Below are positions 1 through 8,587 of a stretch of 64,000 nt of DNA, piece by piece (within the stretch, counting starts at the first letter, position 1; the number at the start of each line of letters is the position of its first letter). Position numbers and translations under genes: made by a program. A model generated the notes under the pieces. It did no database searches. It worked only from the letters and a program-made list of their open reading frames with translations, and had not been told where the DNA came from. The DNA lies in assembly GCF_000016425.1 (NCBI RefSeq), contig NC_009380.1, forward strand, positions 3,352,144-3,416,143. The letters are read 5' to 3'. Origin of the DNA: Salinispora tropica CNB-440 (lineage in GTDB: Bacteria; Actinomycetota; Actinomycetes; Mycobacteriales; Micromonosporaceae).

Positions 1-513
1 CTCGCCGCCGAGAAAGCCGTAGAAGCGTTCAAAGCCCCGGTAGGTGGGCCAGTTCCGCTTGGAGGAGGCCATGTTGGTCTCGTCTTCCCCGGCACAGTGC
101 CACTTGCCCAGTGCGTAGGTGTTGTAGCCCCGGTCGCTGAGGATCTCCCCGATAAGGGCCGCCTCCCCGGGGATATGGCCATTCATCCCCGGGAACCCCT
201 GGGTCGCCTCGGCGACGCAGGACATGCCGACGGTGGTGTGGTTACGCCCACTCAGCAGCGCGGCCCGAGTGGGCGAGCAGAGCGCGGTGGTGTGGAACTG
301 GGTGTACTTCAGTCCGTTGTTGGCGAGCTTACTCATGTTCGGCATCTCGATGGGCCCGCCGAAGAAGTCCCAGGAGCCGAAGCCCGTGTCGTCCCAGACC
401 AGGATCAGCACGTTCGGCGCCCCTTTCGGGGCCTGGGGTTGGGCGTAGGGGTCCCAGTCCGGCGTCGAGTCCGTGACACCCAGGTTGATAACGCCCTTGA
501 ATTCTTTACTCAT
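1..513 (-). CDS. Arylsulfatase, N-terminal part (runs off left edge)
   Basis: Type I sulfatase that hydrolyses sulfate esters using a formylglycine made from a cysteine. The first 171 codons are visible and the gene continues beyond base 1. The N-terminal metal-site segment reads NVLILVWDDTGFGSWDFFGG. The signature C-S-P-T-R follows at about residue 79 (Cys codon at 277-279), in the context HTTALCSPTRAALLSGRN, so it is a Cys-type sulfatase needing a formylglycine-generating enzyme. The later GKWH motif is also present. The ATG at 511-513 follows a GGAGAAGGAGA-like ribosome site. There is no signal peptide, so it is probably cytoplasmic. A membrane protein gene lies 60 bp upstream on the same strand and is probably co-transcribed. 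A matching activating enzyme lies at 4437-5363. Substrate is unknown. Confidence 0.93.
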   Translation of the reverse strand, partial: MSKEFKGVINLGVTDSTPDWDPYAQPQAPKGAPNVLILVWDDTGFGSWDFFGGPIEMPNMSKLANNGLKYTQFHTTALCSPTRAALLSGRNHTTVGMSCVAEATQGFPGMNGHIPGEAALIGEILSDRGYNTYALGKWHCAGEDETNMASSKRNWPTYRGFERFYGFLGGE

Positions 514-573
514 AACGGCTTCTCCTTCTCCCGCTCCCGGGGCGGGACACGCAACCTGCCCGTACTTTCCCGA

Positions 574-1248
574 TCAACTCTTCGCGGTGTCGGATGGCGC
601 CACCTGGCCGGTGATCAGCATTCGGATGCTCACCAGGAGAACCCAGGCGGGGAAGATGAGCGTGAACCAAAGGTTCTGGTTGGTCACGACAAGGAGCAAC
701 ACAGCGAGAACGTAGGTCAGGATCCAGAGCCACTTCGGCATCAGTCGGGTCTTGAGCCCCACCGTTCCGAGGGCGAACATGAACACCGCTGCCATACGTA
801 CCGCGTAGACCCCACTTGCCTCGAGCATGATCGAACGACCGAACCCGACCGTCTCGGTACTCAAGGACTGGGACCCACCTTCGGGGACACCGTCCAGAAT
901 GGCTCCCGCGACCACGACGGCGACGAATATCATGGCCAGGAACAGGACGCCGCTCCCGATGATCAGGGTGGAGAAGAACCAGTCTCCCAAGTTCCCCATG
1001 TACTCCCGCACCACGCCCATGAACCAGAGGAAGAAGATTCCGGCGAACGGGATGAGGAACAACGCCACCCGCATCCGGCCAGCTTCTTGCCGCACCCACT
1101 CCACATCGGCGAACGGCTCCTTCGGAAGCGCTGACCGAAGCAGGATTATGCTGATCGAAAAGACTACTGCGAAAAGTATGCCCGCGATCGCGACCCCGCG
1201 CGGGTTTCGGAGCGCCCGAAACGCTTCCTGATCAGAACTCGTGCCCAT
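574..1248 (-). CDS. Six-helix integral membrane protein of unknown function
   Basis: A protein of about 224 residues with roughly six hydrophobic segments and no enzymatic motif that I recognise. The first segment begins near residue 18 and the last two lie in the final 60 residues. The ATG at 1248 is preferred over the GTG at 1257 because an AAGGG-like ribosome site sits about 10 bases before the ATG and abuts the GTG. It lies just upstream of the sulfatase gene on the same strand with a 60-bp gap, so the two probably form an operon. A role in sulfatase biology is only inferred from position. Confidence 0.8.
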   Translation of the reverse strand: MGTSSDQEAFRALRNPRGVAIAGILFAVVFSISIILLRSALPKEPFADVEWVRQEAGRMRVALFLIPFAGIFFLWFMGVVREYMGNLGDWFFSTLIIGSGVLFLAMIFVAVVVAGAILDGVPEGGSQSLSTETVGFGRSIMLEASGVYAVRMAAVFMFALGTVGLKTRLMPKWLWILTYVLAVLLLVVTNQNLWFTLIFPAWVLLVSIRMLITGQVAPSDTAKS

Positions 1249-1380
1249 CGGCAACACCCTTCACCAGCAGTTTCCACTGTCCCATGGAACGCGCATCCCT
1301 CCTTTTCTCGTTCTACCAGAGAACGGGCCAGGCGGCGGCCGGAATGCGTCCGGCCGTAAGCTGGGCTCGGAGTCCCGGCC

Positions 1381-2646
1381 TCATCCCCGCCCTGGACCGC
1401 CGATTCCCTGCCGGTCCGACGCCGCGGCCCGGTCGTGGTCGACCTTGCCCCCGAAGCTCGCGGCCAGGGTCTGGTCGAGCCGGTCAAGCTCGGCGTCCAC
1501 CGCCGGTCGCCGGTCGGCCGGAAGCACCTCGCGAAGGTCTTCGAGCATGGCGCGGAGCCGCCGCATCACCTGGACGGAGTCGGCGCCGTACTCGCGGATC
1601 TCCGTGACCGCCAGGGTGAGGTAGTTCTCCCACGTCCGCCCGGGCACGATCAGCCGTGACTGGCCGGATTCGTCGCAGTACCTCATCATGCCGAGGGGCT
1701 TTACTCCGATCATCCGGAGCAGCTCCTCCACGTAGTCCAGCATCTGAACCGCTGTTGTCGGATCATTGATGGCCGGGGAGAGCGCCCGTGCCGCACTGTC
1801 CACCAGAATCCGTACCGCATACGCAGGATCCCGCTCGATGGTCCGCTCGGTCCCCATGGCCACCATGGCGTGGATCTGGCCGGTGGAGTCAGCCGATGGC
1901 CTCGTTCCGAATACCTCCATCACTGGTTGCCCGGTGATGACATAGTCGCCGGCCGCCACTTTCGATCGCAGCCGACAGCCGTGCTGGCTCGCCCAGCGGA
2001 CCAGGGCTTCCTCATTCAACGCCTGCACCGACCCGGATCGTTGGGCCTCAATCACCAGAGTTGGTTCCCCGGCCGACTCCTCCTCGGTCACCACCGACCC
2101 GCCCGACTGGTCGCCTGCCGACATCAGCTTCCGGGCGGTCTTGGTCACGTCGGCCGCGACCGCCACCGGCCGTAGTTGATGAACCAGGTGGTTGAGGAAG
2201 ACCACGAAGAGCACGAAGCTCACGATGAGGAAGATCCCCGCGATACCGGCACCAAGCTGCGGAGTCTCCGCGGACCCGCCGATCGCCAGAAGTGTGAACG
2301 CGAAGGAGACGGTGCCGAGGATGAACGTCACGACGGCCAGGTGGAATCGGTCTCGGTACAACAGCCGCAGGTAGCGGGGAAAACTGTCGGCATGGAGTTC
2401 GAGCACGACCACGCTTACGGCCACCACAAATCCGGCCAACACTCCGGCGACCTCAACCACGATCGTGAGGAGTTCCTGCGCCGCGGACGGCTCGAACTCC
2501 CACGCCGACGGCAGGGTGATGACGGCGTCAAGCTCGCGGACCACGAGGGCGAGCAGAACCCCCACCACCAGCCCCAGCAGCGGGAAGAACCACAGGCTCC
2601 CCACCAGGTTCTGGCGGATTCGGAAGAACTTCGCCCACAGCATCAT
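1381..2646 (-). CDS. DUF2254 family membrane protein
   Basis: A 421-residue membrane protein matching the DUF2254 pattern. It has four hydrophobic segments in the first about 160 residues, then a soluble C-terminal half. That half contains the family-like stretch DPAYAVRILVDSAARALSPA followed by NDPTTAVQ. The frame stays open far upstream into the acetyltransferase gene. I place the start at the tandem ATG ATG (2641-2646), because GAGGAG lies 4 bases before it and the product then begins with a membrane-anchored sequence. The function of the family is not established; a transport or channel role is sometimes suggested. It lies alone between the sulfatase operon and the GNAT gene. Confidence 0.85.
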   Translation of the reverse strand: MMLWAKFFRIRQNLVGSLWFFPLLGLVVGVLLALVVRELDAVITLPSAWEFEPSAAQELLTIVVEVAGVLAGFVVAVSVVVLELHADSFPRYLRLLYRDRFHLAVVTFILGTVSFAFTLLAIGGSAETPQLGAGIAGIFLIVSFVLFVVFLNHLVHQLRPVAVAADVTKTARKLMSAGDQSGGSVVTEEESAGEPTLVIEAQRSGSVQALNEEALVRWASQHGCRLRSKVAAGDYVITGQPVMEVFGTRPSADSTGQIHAMVAMGTERTIERDPAYAVRILVDSAARALSPAINDPTTAVQMLDYVEELLRMIGVKPLGMMRYCDESGQSRLIVPGRTWENYLTLAVTEIREYGADSVQVMRRLRAMLEDLREVLPADRRPAVDAELDRLDQTLAASFGGKVDHDRAAASDRQGIGGPGRG

Positions 2647-2848
2647 CGAACTCCTCGCCGCTTCGGGTTGGGACCCGACCGGAGCGTGCTGACGACCCGC
2701 CGCCGAATTGCTCCGGGCAACCGTTTGACGGTTGTCCGTTGAGGCTGCACCAACCCTGGACCAAGCGGCTGTCTGTGAGCCTTCCACACCTTCCGACTCA
2801 GCTTGGGGGGAACCGACAATCCGGCCGTGGCGCACCGGTTGTCCCGCG

Positions 2849-3358
2849 CTACCTCGGGCAGACGTAGCGGACGGTAGCCAGGCGGTGACCGCTGATCTCG
2901 TAGCTGCCGGTAGCACCGTCCAGCGCGAACCCTTGACTCTCGTAGAACCTTCGGGAGCCGTTGTTCGCCGCGGCGCACCACAGCCGGACCAGCGGTGCGT
3001 CGAGGTGGGCGATGGCGGCGTCCAGCAGGGCCGCGCCGACCCCCTGGCCCTGGACACTCGGCAGCACGTAGATCGCGTAGATCTCGGCGAGCAGCGGATC
3101 CTGACGGTCCGGCCCGGCCATTGCCACGCCGATGACGCGACCCGGGGTGAACGCCAGAAGCGTGCACCGGGCCGGGTCCCACCGGCTACGGAAACGCCGA
3201 GCCCAGTCCGCCTCGTCCAGGGACGCCAACACCTCCTTGGGCAGGAGTTCCGCATAGGCGGCACGCCAGCTCCGCACGTAGACCGCCGCGACAGCCGCCG
3301 CGTCATCGGCGGCGGCAGGCCGGATGGCAGGGCCACGGGTCGGATCTGAGTCATTCAT
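2849..3358 (-). CDS. GNAT family N-acetyltransferase
   Basis: A 169-residue single-domain GNAT acetyltransferase. The acetyl-CoA binding motif A is clear (IYAIYVLPSVQGQGVGAALL, with the Q-x-x-G-x-G/A loop near residues 100-107). Motif B follows as LWCAAANNGSRRFYESQGF, containing the usual N-x-x-S/A-x-x-x-Y-x-x-x-G-F. The N-terminal RPA.DDAAAVAAVYVRSWRAAY is typical of the RimI-like acetyltransferase_1 group. The acceptor substrate cannot be read from the sequence. The gene is transcribed away from the gene at 3521. The long reading frame continuing past its end in another frame belongs to DUF2254 and is not a fusion. Confidence 0.9.
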   Translation of the reverse strand: MNDSDPTRGPAIRPAAADDAAAVAAVYVRSWRAAYAELLPKEVLASLDEADWARRFRSRWDPARCTLLAFTPGRVIGVAMAGPDRQDPLLAEIYAIYVLPSVQGQGVGAALLDAAIAHLDAPLVRLWCAAANNGSRRFYESQGFALDGATGSYEISGHRLATVRYVCPR

Positions 3359-3520
3359 GAACGCGATAGTGCCCCAATCGAGGGCACACCCGAGTCAAGC
3401 CAACGCACCACCGGTGCCAGACGTTGGGCGATTCACGCGGCACGGCATCGCCTCGGTGGCACACTGGGACCTGACGGTATGGCCCTGTGAACAGCTCCCC
3501 AGCCCTTAGGGACGGTCAAC

Positions 3521-3922
3521 GTGGAAGCCTGGGAGACGCTGGCGGGAAGAAGCGTGGAGTGGAAGGGGGTGCACCACTCTATGCACGGCGACTTCCGCGA
3601 CATCTCCACGCATACCGTCACCTACGAGTCCCGGGATCGGTGCTACGTGACGGCTGACGGAAAGCTCGTGGCCGATGGCGTCGGCTACACGTATCAGAAA
3701 CTGGACCATCGAATGGCGATTCTGATCTACCGTCCCGAGGTTTACCAGGGACGATCCGGCGTCGTCCTCTACTCGATGCTTGACTTTGCGAGGGCAACGG
3801 ATCGCGCCGTGATCCTCGCCGACGGCGAGCCGTTCGCCGTAGCGGACGGGACGATTCGCGAAGTTCCGACTCCCGCCCGGCCCGGACCGAACGACGGTTT
3901 CGGCCGCCGACGGGGCGGGTAG
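3521..3922 (+). CDS. Small soluble protein, possible MoaF/calycin-like fold
   Basis: A 133-residue soluble protein with a GTG start. It is rich in beta-strand-like alternation (THTVTYESRDRCYVTADGKL, then YQKLDHRMAILIYRP and GRSGVVLYSMLDF), which resembles small MoaF/lipocalin-like barrel domains. I cannot name a function. It has a Gly/Arg tail. It starts 162 bp from the divergent GNAT gene and is followed after 54 bp by the gene at 3977 in the same direction, so the two may be co-transcribed. Confidence 0.65.
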   Translation: MEAWETLAGRSVEWKGVHHSMHGDFRDISTHTVTYESRDRCYVTADGKLVADGVGYTYQKLDHRMAILIYRPEVYQGRSGVVLYSMLDFARATDRAVILADGEPFAVADGTIREVPTPARPGPNDGFGRRRGG

Positions 3923-3976
3923 GCCCCTGCCAGTCGAGGGGCGACCAGCGCAGGCTGCGCCCATACGGAGGCAGGG

Positions 3977-4447
3977 GTGGCGAAGGAGACGGATACCCGC
4001 TGGCGACGCCGGTACGCCGAGTTGTTGCAGGAGCTGCGGATCGCGCAGATGGGGATACAGATCCTCTTCGCCTTCCTGCTCGCCCTTCCCTTCAGCTCGG
4101 CGTTCGACGAAACAAACACCTTCCAGAGGACTCTCTACATCGTCTCGTTCCTCGCCACCGCCGCCGCGGCGGTAGCAACCATCGCCCCGGTCGCGTTCCA
4201 CCGGGCGCTGTTCCAGCAGGGGCGTGATCCGGAACTGGCCCGATTCACCCATTGGATGACCACCACCGGCCTGTTGCTGCTGGTCTTGGCCGTGATCGTC
4301 GCGGTGCTTCTCGTCACGGACTTCGTCCTCGAGTTTCCGCTCGCGCTGGCGCTGACCGGCCTGACCCTGCTCTGGCTGCTGCTGCTCTGGGTGCTCGTGC
4401 CGGTTGGGCGCAGCCGGACCGACAGCGACTCCGGTCCTACCGACTGA
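3977..4447 (+). CDS. DUF6328-type four-helix membrane protein
   Basis: A 156-residue membrane protein with a charged N-terminus, an RYAELLQELRIAQMGIQILFAF segment characteristic of small actinobacterial DUF6328 proteins (often labelled sodium:proton antiporters without evidence), and about four transmembrane helices. An invariant-looking FQRTLYIVSFLATAAAA segment is present. The GTG start follows a GGAGGCAGG ribosome site. Its stop codon overlaps the end of the convergent formylglycine-generating enzyme gene by 11 bp. Actual transport activity is unproven. Confidence 0.8.
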   Translation: MAKETDTRWRRRYAELLQELRIAQMGIQILFAFLLALPFSSAFDETNTFQRTLYIVSFLATAAAAVATIAPVAFHRALFQQGRDPELARFTHWMTTTGLLLLVLAVIVAVLLVTDFVLEFPLALALTGLTLLWLLLLWVLVPVGRSRTDSDSGPTD

Positions 4448-5363
4448 CGCACCGGAAGCCGAGGTGGCAGGTCGAGGTGTCGATAGCTTCGCCCTGACGA
4501 GCCGCCGGTCGGTACCGCATGCAGTAGTTGGGGGCGCACAGGTGGGATCCACCCTTGATGACGTGACGAGGGATGGCCGAGCTCGGTCCGTCGGCGGTGA
4601 CCGGCGTCGTGCAGCACGCCTTCGCCAGCGAACCAGCAGGGTAGGTGAAGACGTCCTGGGTCCACTCCCAGACGTTGCCGGCCATGTCATAGAGGTGATG
4701 GCCGTTGGGCGGGAAGGCTCCCACCGGCGAGGTTCCCGCGTACCCGTCGAGGAGGAGGTTCTGCCAGGGAAACGCGCCCTGCCAGGTGTTGGCCATCAAC
4801 TTTCCCTCGGGGGCAAACTCGTTTCCCCAGGTGAAGACGGCGCCGTCGAGCCCGCCACGGGCGGCGAGTTCCCACTCGGACTCGGTCGGGAGTTCCTTGC
4901 CAGCCCAGGTCGCGAAGGCCACCGCGTCGGAGTACGCGACGTGGGTGACGGGGTGCAGTTCCCTGCCGTCGACGGTGCTACCCGGCCCCTCGGGGTGACG
5001 CCAGGTCGCGCCCGGCGTCCACGACCACCAGTTGCGGTAGTCGGCGAGGCTGACCGGCCCGGACGCCTTACGAAACACGAGGGAGCCCGGGACGAGTAAC
5101 TCCGGGTCGGCGTCGGGATAGTCCGCCGCCGTCGGTGACACCTCGGCCATCGTGACGTGACCGGTCTCTCGGACGAATCGATCAAATTCCCGGACGGTCA
5201 CCAGGTACTGGTCAATCCAGAACCCGTCAACCTCGACCCATCGGACGGGCCCTTCTTCGGGGTAGAAATCGGTTGACCCCATGCGAAACCGGCCACCGGG
5301 GATCCAGACCATCTCCGGAGCCGGGCGGGTCGTCGCTGGCGAGCTGAGCGCCTCATGCACCAC
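4437..5363 (-). CDS. Formylglycine-generating enzyme (sulfatase maturation)
   Basis: A 308-residue FGE/SUMF1-family oxidase that converts the cysteine of the C-x-P-x-R sulfatase signature to formylglycine. Visible family features are the N-terminal MVWIPGGRFRMGS, the GKELPTESEWELAARGG core, YDMAGNVWEWTQD, and the C-terminal KGGSHLCAPNYCMRYRPAAR. The two cysteines of LCAPNYC correspond to the copper-binding active-site pair of authentic FGEs, so this is probably a true FGE and not a generic domain homologue. The final STCHLGFRCV is also typical. The GTG at 5363 is the frame's start, and a second GTG follows directly. Its likely client is the sulfatase at 1-513, about 4 kb away on the same strand. 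Confidence 0.92.
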   Translation of the reverse strand: MVHEALSSPATTRPAPEMVWIPGGRFRMGSTDFYPEEGPVRWVEVDGFWIDQYLVTVREFDRFVRETGHVTMAEVSPTAADYPDADPELLVPGSLVFRKASGPVSLADYRNWWSWTPGATWRHPEGPGSTVDGRELHPVTHVAYSDAVAFATWAGKELPTESEWELAARGGLDGAVFTWGNEFAPEGKLMANTWQGAFPWQNLLLDGYAGTSPVGAFPPNGHHLYDMAGNVWEWTQDVFTYPAGSLAKACCTTPVTADGPSSAIPRHVIKGGSHLCAPNYCMRYRPAARQGEAIDTSTCHLGFRCVSR

Positions 5364-5652
5364 GTCCCCACCCTAAAACACCCAATGCACACCAACATGG
5401 TGGTTACCGGATTGTCGGGGTGGTGGGCGAGTTGTGCCATCGGGCGTTCTCGCCGTCACCGGTGCGAAATGAGGCGTATGACGGACACGACGGAGCACAC
5501 CAGCCGGAGATCCAGAAAGCGGGACCTTCGACCCTGATCTAAGGCGTTGTGCGTCTGTTCGGTGGAGGTAGGTCACGCTTCCGCAGGCTCGCTCGGGGGG
5601 CGAACCGAAGAAGCCGCGACTCTACGCCGATCGATGCCCAAAAGGAGTGGTC

Positions 5653-6867
5653 TTGCTCTCGCAATCCTCAGCAGCGGTGGTAACGGCGACCCTGCCCGCT
5701 GTGCAGGCGCATGGTGAAACGATCACCAGCCGGTTCTACCAGCGAATGTTCAAGGCCCATCCGGAGCTCCTGAACATCTTCAACAAGGGCCACCAGGCCA
5801 CCGGGGAGCAGCCGGCCGCACTTGCCGCCTCCGTGGTCGCCTACGCCGAGCACCTCACCGGCGGCGGCGACGACCGGTCGTGGGAGCTGATCCTGAGTCG
5901 GATCGCCCACAAACACGCCTCGCTCGGCATCACCGCAACCCAGTACACGATCGTCGGCCGGCACCTGCTCGCCGCGGTCGGCGAGGTGCTCGGTGAGGCC
6001 GTGACCGCCGAGGTCGCAGCGGCCTGGGACGAGGTGTACTGGCTGCTCGCCTGCGAGCTGATCGCCCGGGAGGCGCGGCTCTACACCCAGGCCGGGGTGG
6101 GCGAGGCCGGGTCGGTGTGGCGAGACTGGCAGGTCGTGGAGTGCATCCAGGAAACAGCGGATGTCGTCTCCTTCCGGTTGGTCCCGGCCGACGGTGGCCC
6201 ACTGCCCACCTTCACGCCAGGGCAGTACGTCTCCGTCGCGGTCGACCTGGACGGTGGACGGAGGCAGCAGATCCGGCAGTACAGCCTCTCCGGCCGACCC
6301 GGCTCAACCCACTGGCAGATCACCGTCAAGCGGGTACGCGCCACCGGCGACGCCCCCGAAGGCGCGGTCTCGACCTTCCTGCACGAGCAGGTGACCGCCG
6401 GTGACACGCTCCGCCTCAGCCCGCCGTTCGGCGAGGTCAACGCGGTCGGGGACGAGGGCCCGCTGCTGCTGGTCAGCGCCGGAATCGGCCTCACCCCGGC
6501 GATGTCGGCCCTGCACCACCTGGCCACGACCGAGACCGGGCGGGAGGTGGTGCTGGTGCACGCTGACCGCAGCGCCGCCGACCACGCCCGCCGTCACGAG
6601 CTGCCGGATCTGGCGGAGCAGTTGCCGAACCTGTCGGTGCTGCTGTGGTACGAGGAGGCCGCCGGTGAGGCGGTGGACGGGCTGAAGGCTGAGGTCACCG
6701 CCGGCCGCGTGGATCCGAGCCGGATCCCACTACCGGCCGGAGCGCACATCCACCTCTGCGGGCCGGTGCCGTTCATGTACCAGGTCCGCGCCGAGCTTCT
6801 CCGCCGAGGCGTGTCAAAGGACCGGATCGGCTACGACGTGTTCGGCCCGGGGATGCTGCACGACTGA
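5653..6867 (+). CDS. hmp: Flavohemoglobin, nitric oxide dioxygenase
   Basis: A 404-residue flavohemoprotein that converts NO and O2 to nitrate using NAD(P)H. Residues 1-140 are the globin domain, with the proximal histidine in SRIAHKHASLGI. It is followed by an FAD-binding ferredoxin-reductase domain (RQYSLSGRPG; FTPGQYVSV) and an NAD-binding domain (LLVSAGIGLTPAMSAL; HLCGPVPFMYQV). An in-frame GTG at 5647 directly abuts AAAAGGA, whereas the TTG at 5653 has correct spacing from AAAAGGAG and gives the family-like start MLSQSSAAVV, so I prefer TTG. The gene is monocistronic, convergent with the YwiC-like gene, and ends at a strong hairpin. The nearby Cys-rich regulator (7696-8403) could control it, but no matching operator is visible upstream. 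Confidence 0.95.
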   Translation: MLSQSSAAVVTATLPAVQAHGETITSRFYQRMFKAHPELLNIFNKGHQATGEQPAALAASVVAYAEHLTGGGDDRSWELILSRIAHKHASLGITATQYTIVGRHLLAAVGEVLGEAVTAEVAAAWDEVYWLLACELIAREARLYTQAGVGEAGSVWRDWQVVECIQETADVVSFRLVPADGGPLPTFTPGQYVSVAVDLDGGRRQQIRQYSLSGRPGSTHWQITVKRVRATGDAPEGAVSTFLHEQVTAGDTLRLSPPFGEVNAVGDEGPLLLVSAGIGLTPAMSALHHLATTETGREVVLVHADRSAADHARRHELPDLAEQLPNLSVLLWYEEAAGEAVDGLKAEVTAGRVDPSRIPLPAGAHIHLCGPVPFMYQVRAELLRRGVSKDRIGYDVFGPGMLHD

Positions 6868-6873
6868 ATCCTT

Positions 6874-6913
6874 CGGGCTGACCCCACGGCTGCGGTGCCG
6901 TGGGGTCAGCCCG
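6874..6913. terminator. Bidirectional hairpin terminator
   Basis: A perfect 16-bp inverted repeat (CGGGCTGACCCCACGG and its complement) with an 8-base loop fills the gap between the convergent flavohemoglobin and YwiC-like genes. It lacks a strong U tract, as is common in actinomycetes. Confidence 0.85.
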
Positions 6914-7699
6914 TCAGGAGACCAGTACCAGCGTGCCGAGTACCAGGACCGAGCAGACGATCTCGATCACGCCGACCAGGGCGGGGCGCAGCGCCCGGCC
7001 GGGCAGAAGCCACGCACGGATCAGCAACACCAGGAAGATCGGGGCGAGTCCCACGTCGAGCAGGGTCGCCACGGCCAGCGCCGCCAGGTGGAAGCCGATG
7101 GACAGACGCCGGTAGGCAGCGCTGCCGCGCTCCCGGATCATGGTCTTGACGTAGCAGACGGTGCCGGTCAGGTAGAGCAGCAGCGCCACGAAGGCAGGAA
7201 CAACCTGCCCCGGCGACACACCCGAGACCGTGGCCACAACAAAGATCAGCAGGCAGCTCTGCACCACCGAGGCGAGGTCGTTGAGCAGAGCCCGCTCGCG
7301 CCGGCGCCAGGCGTACCCGGCGTTGACCGCCAGCAGCACCGCATAGGCCGGGGCGTACCAGAGCACAGCCGGCCGAACGACCACCACCGCCAGCGCCAAC
7401 GGCGCCGCGATCAGGGCGTAGAGCCGGATCTGTGCAAGGAAGCGGCGCGGTCGACGACTCTTCACGGCCTGGAAGACGTAGTAGGACAGCAGGTAGCCGG
7501 CCAACCATGCGCCGAGCAGCGGCAGCTGCGGCCACCCTGCTCCGACCAGGGCGACCCCGACCAGGTACGGCAGGAGGAGCATCGCCCAGGCCCCGTGCTG
7601 CGGCGGCAGATAGCGGCGGAGCACGCGCTGGCGGTTGACTGGCCGGCGGGCGGTGGCGGGACCGGCGGTCTCGGGTGCCGCCGGCGACCGGGTGCTCAT
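6914..7699 (-). CDS. YwiC-like multi-spanning membrane protein
   Basis: A 261-residue polytopic membrane protein. The N-terminal PPQHGAWAMLLLPYLVG motif is diagnostic of the YwiC-like family and is followed by about eight hydrophobic segments. In Bacillus the family namesake lies near anaerobic nitrate/fnr genes, but its biochemical role is unknown. The ATG at 7697-7699 overlaps the stop of the upstream regulator gene (ATGA), so the two are translationally coupled. The context of an NO-detoxifying flavohemoglobin is consistent with a nitrogen-oxide response, but this is inference. Confidence 0.85.
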   Translation of the reverse strand: MSTRSPAAPETAGPATARRPVNRQRVLRRYLPPQHGAWAMLLLPYLVGVALVGAGWPQLPLLGAWLAGYLLSYYVFQAVKSRRPRRFLAQIRLYALIAAPLALAVVVVRPAVLWYAPAYAVLLAVNAGYAWRRRERALLNDLASVVQSCLLIFVVATVSGVSPGQVVPAFVALLLYLTGTVCYVKTMIRERGSAAYRRLSIGFHLAALAVATLLDVGLAPIFLVLLIRAWLLPGRALRPALVGVIEIVCSVLVLGTLVLVS

Positions 7700-8403
7700 A
7701 CCGGCCGGGTGGCGCCGGACGGGAGAGACAGCCGCACCACACATGCGGTTGGCGCGCCGAACGGCTCCAGCACGGCGTCGCTCGCTGGGGCACCCGCCTG
7801 CTCCAGCGCGCCGCGGACGACGCCGACGTGCAGCCCGCAGATGGCATCCGGGTTCTGGCTCACCAGTTCGAGGAAGGGGCAGGTGTACAGGTGGATCTCG
7901 GTGTGCCCGTCCGCCGTCTGTTTCAGGTCGGGGTCGAAGCCCAGCCCGCGTAGGACCGCCATCGCGGTGTCGACCGGCTTCTTCCCCCGGGGTGTCGCTG
8001 CCGCGAGATGCCGCCCCCAGTTGTGGCCGGCACGGACGGCCTCGGCCCGGGCGTCGCCCCGGCTCTGCCGGGCCAGATGATCGAGCAGAGCCGCGGTGAG
8101 GGCGCGGTACGGCGCGGGTGCGGGGGCCTCCTCGGGCACCGTCCGGTAGCGCCAGGCCGGCCGTCCCGGCTGGCCCCCGCTGGAGCGGGCCTTGACCAGC
8201 AGGCCGGCGTTGACGAGCCGGTCGAGGTGGCTGCGGGCGGTGGAGGGGTGCAGGCCGGTCCGCGCACTGATCTCGGCGATGGTGAGGCCACCGTCAGCAG
8301 CGCGGGTGAGTTCCAGAATTGACGCCCGGCTGACGGTGCCGAGCGCCCGATGCCGAGTGGTGTCGATGACTTGCCCGGTCGGCCCGGTGTTCGCGGTTGT
8401 CAC
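7696..8403 (-). CDS. Winged-helix regulator with SufR-like Cys C-terminus
   Basis: A 235-residue DNA-binding protein. The N-terminal winged helix (ILELTRAADGGLTIAEISAR, then TGLHPSTARSHLDRLVNAGL) is of ArsR/DeoR-like type. The C-terminal half has TCPFLELVSQNPDAICGLH, a C-P-F-x12-C-G-L-H pattern, and a third Cys (APTACVV). This arrangement resembles SufR-like Fe-S sensing repressors of actinobacteria. The frame is open 340 bp further upstream. The GTG at 8401-8403 is chosen because it begins the conserved region and leaves a promoter region. It is coupled to the YwiC-like gene. It may sense NO or oxygen through a cluster, which is inferred from the cysteines and from neighbouring hmp. Confidence 0.8.
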   Translation of the reverse strand: MTTANTGPTGQVIDTTRHRALGTVSRASILELTRAADGGLTIAEISARTGLHPSTARSHLDRLVNAGLLVKARSSGGQPGRPAWRYRTVPEEAPAPAPYRALTAALLDHLARQSRGDARAEAVRAGHNWGRHLAAATPRGKKPVDTAMAVLRGLGFDPDLKQTADGHTEIHLYTCPFLELVSQNPDAICGLHVGVVRGALEQAGAPASDAVLEPFGAPTACVVRLSLPSGATRPV

Positions 8404-8430
8404 GTTAAGCAATGTTACAACGTCAAACGT
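8402..8430 (-). promoter_or_regulatory. Candidate operator of the Cys-rich regulator
   Basis: Overlapping inverted repeats lie at and before the regulator start. ACGT-CAA-ACGT is at 8420-8430, and ACGTT/AACGT arms with a 12-base spacer are at 8402-8423, in an unusually AT-rich patch. The position suits autoregulation. No equivalent repeat was seen before hmp. Confidence 0.4.
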
Positions 8431-8587
8431 CCTCAAAACCGGGAGGCGAACCTGCCTCGGGTGTCCGCGCACCGTCGCTGCTCGACCGCCCGCAGCCGCA
8501 CCATGGCCAGCTGCCGCCGGGGCGGGGTGGCCGGGGCGGAGGGCCGCGGCTACGGTCAGGAGATCCGACGCGCGGAGAGGTGGGCCG

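Noticed and set aside
97..1134. 345-residue open frame on the plus strand
   Set aside because: It is antisense to the sulfatase and membrane protein genes and shows no recognisable motif.
1381..3354. 657-residue fusion of an acetyltransferase-region frame with DUF2254
   Set aside because: The upstream part is the wrong frame of the GNAT gene; the DUF2254 start with GAGGAG at 2646 is convincing.
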